64,000 nucleotides of DNA, taken from Leisingera daeponensis DSM 23529. Lineage in GTDB: Bacteria; Pseudomonadota; Alphaproteobacteria; Rhodobacterales; Rhodobacteraceae. The notes under the pieces were generated by a model that was not told where the DNA came from, ran no database searches, and saw only the letters and a program-made list of their open reading frames with translations. Each line of letters begins with the position of its first letter. Position 1 is the stretch's first letter. The position numbers and the translations under genes were made by a program. The DNA lies in contig NZ_KI421500.1 of the NCBI RefSeq assembly GCF_000473145.1, forward strand, positions 3,915,362-3,979,361, given 5' to 3'. Shown piece after piece: positions 59,411 to 64,000 of this stretch.

Positions 59411-60133
59411 TCACACGCGCAGCCCCCACCAGCTGCGGGCCGAAACCGCGGCGCGCACCCAGGGGCTCAGCCCGATGCACAGGATCACGATGGAAAACAG
59501 GCACCAGACGGCGGGCATTTCATTGGGGTTGCTGGTCAGCATCCAGGCCAGCGCAGGCCCGGTGATTGCATGAACTACCACAAACCGCCACGCCCCATAG
59601 GCCAGCGGCATCAGGAACACCGCCGCCATGTAAACCGGAAATCCGGACTGCACCCCCAGCGCCCGGTCCACCGGCACCAGCAGCCCGTTATAGGGCACGT
59701 TCCACGCGATATGCCAATTCCCGGACACGGTGCACAGCACCTCGGCGCACAACGGCGCCCCCGGCGCGCATGTCCCCAGGGCGGGCAGCGGCACCAGCTG
59801 CAACAGCATGACAGCCGCGGCAGCGCAGCTCAGGCCCAGCACCCAGCCCCGGCAGCGCCGCCGGACGGCCGCAGGCACCAGTTCCAGAACAAAGGCATTG
59901 ATAACAATGGGTTGAAAGGCGATATGCAGATAGGACAGCAGCGTGGTGCCCTTGTTTGCGGCCGAATTGCACTCATCAGCCGTCAGGTATCCCGCAATCT
60001 GCAGCACCTCCATCACCGTAAAGTACCCCAGCGCCCCCCAGACCGCCAAGGGCTGCCCCTGCCGCCAGCAGACCGCCGCCGCCACCGCTCCGGCAGCCGC
60101 CATCACGGCAGAGGCTTCCAGGCTCCAGCACAT
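59411..60133 (-). CDS. DUF5765-like seven-helix membrane protein
   Basis: The 240-residue integral membrane protein has about seven helices and conserved ECNSAANKG, SYLHIAFQPIVINAF and WHIAWNVPYN. These His and Asn positions inside helices hint at cofactor or ligand binding, but the family has no known role. It begins 3 nt after the cbpM stop, so it is the third gene of the cbpA operon and should share its low-oxygen control. Confidence 0.65.
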   Translation of the reverse strand: MCWSLEASAVMAAAGAVAAAVCWRQGQPLAVWGALGYFTVMEVLQIAGYLTADECNSAANKGTTLLSYLHIAFQPIVINAFVLELVPAAVRRRCRGWVLGLSCAAAAVMLLQLVPLPALGTCAPGAPLCAEVLCTVSGNWHIAWNVPYNGLLVPVDRALGVQSGFPVYMAAVFLMPLAYGAWRFVVVHAITGPALAWMLTSNPNEMPAVWCLFSIVILCIGLSPWVRAAVSARSWWGLRV

Positions 60134-60136
60134 CCG

Positions 60137-60436
60137 CTAACCGTCGCCGAGGACGGCCAGCCGCCGCAGCATCTCTTCCCGCTCCGCCAGCAGGTCCAGC
60201 ACCAGCGCCACCCCCGCGGTATTGACCCCCAGATCCCGGTTCAGGCGCCGCGCTTTCTTGGCGCGGGCAATGCTCAGACTATGGAACTGCCAGCTCTGGA
60301 CCGAGGCCCCTTCCGGTTCCAGCACCCCATGCTCAACCAGGTCGATGATCCAGTTCCTGTCAGCCTGGCAAAACCGGCACAACTCATCCAGCGACAGGCT
60401 GACAACAACAGCAGTTTGTACGGTTGCGGGTTTCAT
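60137..60436 (-). CDS. cbpM: Chaperone modulator CbpM
   Basis: The 99-residue protein resembles CbpM/MerR-type HTH proteins: LSLDELCRFCQADRNWIIDLVEHGVLEP, then SIARAKKARRLNRDLGVN and a C-terminal helix. CbpM binds the J-domain of CbpA and restrains it. The ATG at 60436, 4 nt after the cbpA stop, is chosen over an upstream ATG at 60460 that overlaps cbpA. Confidence 0.83.
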   Translation of the reverse strand: MKPATVQTAVVVSLSLDELCRFCQADRNWIIDLVEHGVLEPEGASVQSWQFHSLSIARAKKARRLNRDLGVNTAGVALVLDLLAEREEMLRRLAVLGDG

Positions 60437-60440
60437 GCGT

Positions 60441-61361
60441 CTATCCTCCGATACCAGCACGCGGGTTGAACGGCACCTCCCGGGCCATCTGTTCGAAGAC
60501 CCTGCGCGCTTCCTCCGTTGTCACCTTGGGGTTCACGATCCTCAGCGTGGCATAGATGTCTCCGGGCGGCATGCCCGGCAGCCCCTTGCCCTTCAGCCGC
60601 AGCTTCTGGCCCGAGCGGGCATTTGCAGGCACCGTCAGTGCAACCTTGCCATCCGGCGTGGGCATCATCACCTTGCCGCCCAACGCCGCCTCCCAGGGGG
60701 CCACCGGCAGGTCCAGATACAGATCCCGGCCGTCCGCCCGGTAGACCGGATGCGGGGCGAAGCTCACCTCCAGAAACAGATCCCCCGGCACCCCTCCGCC
60801 CAGCGGCGCCAGGCCCTGGCCCGGCAGCCGGATGTGCTGGCCCTCAAGGATGCCTTTCGGGACATGCACCGTGATGCTGCGGTCCTGCAGATGCACCGAC
60901 CCGTCCGCAGCCGCCTGCGGCACCCGCAGCGTCAGCACCCGGGTTGCGCCGCGGTAGGCGTCCTCGATGTCCAGCTGCAGGCGGGCGTGCTGATCAGCGC
61001 CGGAGCCGCCAAACGGCTGCCCCCGGCGCCGGAAGAGGGATTCGAAGAAGTCGCTGAAGGCCTCGGCACCTTCCGGTCCGCCGCCGGTGAATTCGAAACC
61101 GCCTTCCCATCCCGGCGGCGGGCGGAAGCCGCCTTCGGGTCCTGGACCGGGTTTGCCCAGCTGGTCATAGGCGGCGCGGCGTTCCGGGTCTTTGAGCACT
61201 TCGTAGGCTTCGTTCACATCCTTGAACATCGCCTCGGCCTCGGGACTGGCGTTGATGTCCGGGTGGTATTTGCGCGCCAGTTTGCGGAAGGCGCGCTTGA
61301 TTTCGCCGGGTTCGGCATCCGGTGCGATGCCGAGAATTTTGTAGTAGTCCCTGTATTCCAT
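60441..61361 (-). CDS. cbpA: DnaJ-class co-chaperone CbpA
   Basis: The 306-residue protein has a J domain (1-70, HPD at 33-35), a Gly/Phe-rich linker (GFRPPPGWEGGFEFTGGG) and two C-terminal substrate-binding domains; the zinc domain of DnaJ is missing, as in CbpA. It hands substrates to DnaK. GGGGAG precedes the ATG at 61361, and an FNR box is 60 nt upstream. Order cbpA-cbpM is conserved in many bacteria. Confidence 0.9.
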   Translation of the reverse strand: MEYRDYYKILGIAPDAEPGEIKRAFRKLARKYHPDINASPEAEAMFKDVNEAYEVLKDPERRAAYDQLGKPGPGPEGGFRPPPGWEGGFEFTGGGPEGAEAFSDFFESLFRRRGQPFGGSGADQHARLQLDIEDAYRGATRVLTLRVPQAAADGSVHLQDRSITVHVPKGILEGQHIRLPGQGLAPLGGGVPGDLFLEVSFAPHPVYRADGRDLYLDLPVAPWEAALGGKVMMPTPDGKVALTVPANARSGQKLRLKGKGLPGMPPGDIYATLRIVNPKVTTEEARRVFEQMAREVPFNPRAGIGG

Positions 61362-61420
61362 GCCACAGCTCTCCCCGCGCCAGTGCGTCCGCAGTGTGCC
61401 ATGGCGGAGGCGGCGGCGGG

Positions 61421-61434
61421 TTGATCCGGATCAT
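61421..61434 (-). promoter_or_regulatory. FNR/FixK-type box upstream of cbpAM operon
   Basis: TTGATCCGGATCAT (9 of 10), 60 nt before the start at 61361. Confidence 0.75.
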
Positions 61435-61456
61435 AGCGGCCGGGTCCGCGGCGGGG

Positions 61457-61474
61457 AGTTCACAGCTGTGAACT
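61457..61474. promoter_or_regulatory. parS: parS centromere site of the repABC module
   Basis: AGTTCACAGCTGTGAACT is a perfect 18-bp palindrome. Its inner 16 bases fit the repABC parS consensus GTTNNCNGCNGNNAAC at every fixed position. The site overlaps the last bases of repC including its stop. RepB should bind it and RepA should drive partition. Confidence 0.82.
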
Positions 61475-62729
61475 ATGCGACCGCCCCGCGGCGGGTGAGG
61501 GCCAGGACCATGGGCGCGCTGGTGAAGCGTCCGGACACCGCCTTGGCGCTGAGGTGCCGGAGATAGCCGCTGGGCGAGCGGATCTCGGAGAACCGTTCGA
61601 GCATGGCGGCAACCACGGTTGCGGCTTCTGCCGTGCCCATGGCGGTTTTGGCGTCTTCCCAGACCGTGGCGGAAATCCCCATCATCGGGCGCACGGTATC
61701 GGCGGCGCGCAGGAGGTCTCCCCAGTGGCGGATGGCGCCATCGGCGTAACCGCGGATCTCGCCGCAGGCGGAGAGGATCAGGCGGAGCGGCAGGCTTGGG
61801 CCGCTGGGGGCAGGAGCCTCAGCCGCTTGAGGCGGGGTTTCGCGGTGCACGGGCCTTTCTGCTGCGGGGTTCTCAGCATACCCGGTGTCATCTTTCGATT
61901 CCGTATCCGCAGCGTGCGCTGCCGTAACGGTCTGTTCAGATTCAAATAAGTCTTTCTTTGAATTCTGATAGTGGTGCTCAATTTGGGCGTCACTGGTGCC
62001 CGGTTTTTCTGCAAAGGCAGGCTCTAACAGGCGTTTCGTCTCAGCCAGGGCGGCGGCGAGGCGGGTTTTCAGGGCTTCCAGATCCTCCGCGTCAAGCTTG
62101 CGGCGCAGGTCGCGGGCGGTCAGGTGGGCGAGGTCGTGGAACTGGTCCCAGACGGTCAGCTCCGGCCGGTCCGCAGCGCCGCAGAGGGCGAGGTTCAACA
62201 GGTCGCGGCGCATCAGGCTGACGGTCTCGCGCAGCTGCTTGATGCGGGCCTCCTCAGCGCGCTGCGCCGCTGCCGCGTCCGAGAACTCGGCAAATCGGAC
62301 GGCGAGGGGGGCGAGGTCGAAACCATAGGCCACCCGCTCCCCCTGGTAGCGGCGCACGTAGCGCTTACCGTTGGGGCTGTCGCGGCGGAACAGGAGACCG
62401 GCGGCAACCAGCTTGGCCATGTGGCGGCGCATGGTGGAGCCGGGCATCCCGTTCAGCCGTTCGCAGATCGCGCGGTTGGAGGGATGCACGACGGTGACGC
62501 CGGGCTGCGGCTCAATATCTTTGCCGGGCAGGAAGCTGAGCAGCGCTTGCAGCACCGAGAGGTCGCGGTCGTTGAGACCATAGGTCTTGCGGGCCGCGGC
62601 GAGTTCGCGCAGCGCGTCCCATTTGCTGACGGCGCTGAGCATAGAAGCTCCGTCAGCGGCGGCCTGCTGGTGTTTCAGCAGGACAGCATCCACCGTTCGC
62701 CCGAAAGGCGTGAGGGGCATATATCCCAT
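61473..62729 (-). CDS. repC: Replication initiator RepC
   Basis: The 418-residue protein starts GYMPLTPFGRTVDAVLLKH and has the RepC N-terminal winged-helix region with HPSNRAICERLNGMPGSTMRRHMAKL, then a variable linker (265-310) and the C-terminal RepC domain. In repABC replicons the origin lies within repC and RepC acts in cis. It is third in the repA-repB-repC order. The TAG stop overlaps parS by bases 61473-61474. Confidence 0.9.
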   Translation of the reverse strand: MGYMPLTPFGRTVDAVLLKHQQAAADGASMLSAVSKWDALRELAAARKTYGLNDRDLSVLQALLSFLPGKDIEPQPGVTVVHPSNRAICERLNGMPGSTMRRHMAKLVAAGLLFRRDSPNGKRYVRRYQGERVAYGFDLAPLAVRFAEFSDAAAAQRAEEARIKQLRETVSLMRRDLLNLALCGAADRPELTVWDQFHDLAHLTARDLRRKLDAEDLEALKTRLAAALAETKRLLEPAFAEKPGTSDAQIEHHYQNSKKDLFESEQTVTAAHAADTESKDDTGYAENPAAERPVHRETPPQAAEAPAPSGPSLPLRLILSACGEIRGYADGAIRHWGDLLRAADTVRPMMGISATVWEDAKTAMGTAEAATVVAAMLERFSEIRSPSGYLRHLSAKAVSGRFTSAPMVLALTRRGAVA

Positions 62730-62811
62730 GTCATCATCACGAAAGACAAAAAAACAGCGGCCCGCGAATCGCTTTGGACTTGCGGTTATCGGCTCCGGCC
62801 ACTAACTTGAA

Positions 62812-62867
62812 GGTGCTAGAAACAAGTTGGTCTCGTGGAGCGTCGTCTTTGCGGGGCCTTCTTTTTT
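62812..62867 (+). ncRNA. Counter-transcribed antisense RNA of repABC (incA-type)
   Basis: It lies in the 172-bp repB-repC gap on the strand opposite the rep genes. The + strand has a terminator: GGTCTCGT (62829-62836) pairs with GCGGGGCC (62851-62858) over 8 bp using three G-U pairs, then TTC and TTTTTT (62862-62867). A promoter such as TTGCGG (62780) may precede it, but the -10 is poor. The 5' end is an estimate; known ctRNAs are of this size (about 55 nt) and block repC expression. Confidence 0.65.
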
Positions 62868-62901
62868 GCCTGCTCTGTGCCTCCTAAGTTATTGTTATCT
62901 A

Positions 62902-63918
62902 TTATTCTTCGCCGCGCGACTGCCAGCGCGCGTGAAGCTCTTCTATGACGTTCTGCGCCTCGGCTTCGAGCCAGTCGGCAAAGCCGCCGCCGGGAAGTTC
63001 CAGGCTGAGGCCCTTGGCGGTGCGGCGCAGGGTGGCGCTGCGGCGGCCATCGACGGTGAGCGGCTGGGTGAGGGTGCGGGCCTTTTTCGCCGGTTTGGCG
63101 GCGTGGGCCGGGGCTGGGGCCACGGCGCTGAACACCGCCTCAAACGCCATCACAGACGGGTCGCCGGGCGCGGCGTCCGAGCCTTCGGTCACCGCGTCCA
63201 CGGTAAAACGGGTGTATTCCTTTTCGGCGATGCGGATCAGCGCGTCTCGGTCGGCGCCGGTTTCCTCAATCGCCTTGGCCAGCGCGTCCCAGCGGGGGCG
63301 GCCGATGCCCTGGGCCGGGCCGATGGCGCGGATCAGATCGGGACCGATGGCCTCGGCAATGGCGATGGCCATGGAGACGGAGGATTTGGTGACGGTCAGC
63401 ACCTCGGCGACCTGCGACTGGTTGCCAAAGCCGTTTTCGACCAGCTCCTGCGCGAACAGCGCCTTTTCGATGAAGGAGAGGTCGCGCCGGGCCATGTTTT
63501 CCGAAATCTGGGCGCGCACGGCGGCGTCATCATCCAGGCTGGCGACCAGGGCGCGGACCTTGGTGACCTTGTCGGAGGCGCGGATCGCCTCCAGCCGGCG
63601 GCGGCCGTAGACCAAGAGGTAGCGGTCGGCCTCGGTGGGGTGGCGGCGCACCAGGATCGGCACGGTCTGGCCGTTCGCCTCGATCGCGTCGCGCAGGTCG
63701 ATCACGTCCGCCGGGTCGAGCCGGTCGTGAATACGCGTGTCCTCGATCTGATGCGGTTCCAGATCCCAGACCCGGTGCGAATCCACCGCGTCGCGGGCGG
63801 AGCGCAGGGCGCGGTTGCTGGACATCATCGAGGCCGCCGGGGCAGGGGCAGCCATCGGCGCCCCGGCAGCGGCCAGGCTGTCGAGCATCGAGAGGCGGGA
63901 TTTCTTGCTGCTGGTCAT
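62902..63918 (-). CDS. repB: Partition protein RepB (ParB family)
   Basis: The 338-residue ParB-type protein has the nuclease-like N-terminal motif with VYGRRRLEAIRA and ISENMARRDLSFIEKALFA, and the HTH GNQSQVAEVLTVTKSSVSMAIAIAE. It should bind parS and spread. Its ATG overlaps the repA TGA (ATGA). Confidence 0.91.
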   Translation of the reverse strand: MTSSKKSRLSMLDSLAAAGAPMAAPAPAASMMSSNRALRSARDAVDSHRVWDLEPHQIEDTRIHDRLDPADVIDLRDAIEANGQTVPILVRRHPTEADRYLLVYGRRRLEAIRASDKVTKVRALVASLDDDAAVRAQISENMARRDLSFIEKALFAQELVENGFGNQSQVAEVLTVTKSSVSMAIAIAEAIGPDLIRAIGPAQGIGRPRWDALAKAIEETGADRDALIRIAEKEYTRFTVDAVTEGSDAAPGDPSVMAFEAVFSAVAPAPAHAAKPAKKARTLTQPLTVDGRRSATLRRTAKGLSLELPGGGFADWLEAEAQNVIEELHARWQSRGEE

Positions 63919-64000
63919 GAGCGCCCCCAGGTTTCCTGAATGAGCTGGCTGATTTCGTCGTTCACCGCGTTCAGGCTTTCGACCGCGCGGTCATAGGTGG
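63915..64000 (-). CDS. repA: Partition ATPase RepA, C-terminal end only
   Basis: The last 28 codons are in the window: TYDRAVESLNAVNDEISQLI followed by QETWGRS and TGA at 63915-63917. This fits RepA (ParA-family) C-termini. The position ahead of repB and the ATGA overlap support the call; the rest lies beyond the window. Confidence 0.85.
   Translation of the reverse strand, partial: TYDRAVESLNAVNDEISQLIQETWGRS

Noticed and set aside
1-64000. tRNA, rRNA, integrase, transposase or inverted-repeat insertion element
   Set aside because: None was recognised on either strand. Borders of the central 21-kb block show no obvious attachment duplication by eye.

Overview
The window is GC-rich throughout (roughly two thirds G+C by eye) and ends in a repABC replication and partition module: a RepA C-terminus, RepB, a counter-transcribed RNA, RepC and a parS site. 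It is therefore part of an alphaproteobacterial plasmid or chromid. Gene content (FNR-type low-oxygen boxes, a Sor-type sulfite dehydrogenase, RTX and beta-ketoadipate-type genes) suggests a Rhodobacterales/roseobacter-group host, but the species cannot be told from the sequence alone.

Layout. 1-2.7 kb: the N-terminal part of an MscS-like channel and a hipBA toxin-antitoxin operon with four operators spaced exactly 27 bp apart. 2.9-29.3 kb and 50.2-61.4 kb: two blocks of stress and low-oxygen metabolism genes. They hold six universal-stress or Usp-like proteins, a P-type cation ATPase, an amino-acid dehydrogenase with a 2-oxoacid dehydrogenase E1/E2 complex, a yhiI-rbbA-yhhJ-like transporter set, sulfite dehydrogenase (sorAB), a beta-CASP nuclease, a SulP permease, DUF2267, CBS, Hsp20 and phasin-like proteins, a Crp/Fnr regulator, a small cytochrome c, PEP synthase, a PfkB kinase, a Lon-like protease, an alcohol dehydrogenase and CbpAM. 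Almost every operon in these blocks has a TTGAT-N4-ATCAA (FNR/FixK-type) box, usually 46-66 nt before the start codon. I read them as one plasmid-borne low-oxygen survival regulon.

29.4-50.1 kb lacks such boxes and looks like a separate block. It holds secreted proteins (a DUF995-like protein, an RTX protein, a double-psi-barrel lipoprotein, a Gly/Asn-rich protein), an exopolysaccharide pair (a GH18-like/NodB/GT2 triple fusion plus a DUF3131 protein), and an aromatic catabolic cluster. That cluster contains a two-component flavin monooxygenase with its own flavin reductase and FAD synthetase, an intradiol dioxygenase, a muconate-cycloisomerase-like enzyme, a lactonase-like hydrolase, a BKACE enzyme and a LysR regulator. 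Its two outer promoter regions share a GGTAT-N6-ATACC palindrome. The presence of BKACE and the absence of CatC, PcaIJ and PcaF suggest a rewired lower beta-ketoadipate pathway.

A gap at 38.35-38.75 kb contains what looks like a complete small transcription unit on the + strand: a promoter, a 44-codon ORF and a terminator. No rRNA, tRNA, CRISPR array or recognisable transposase was seen.
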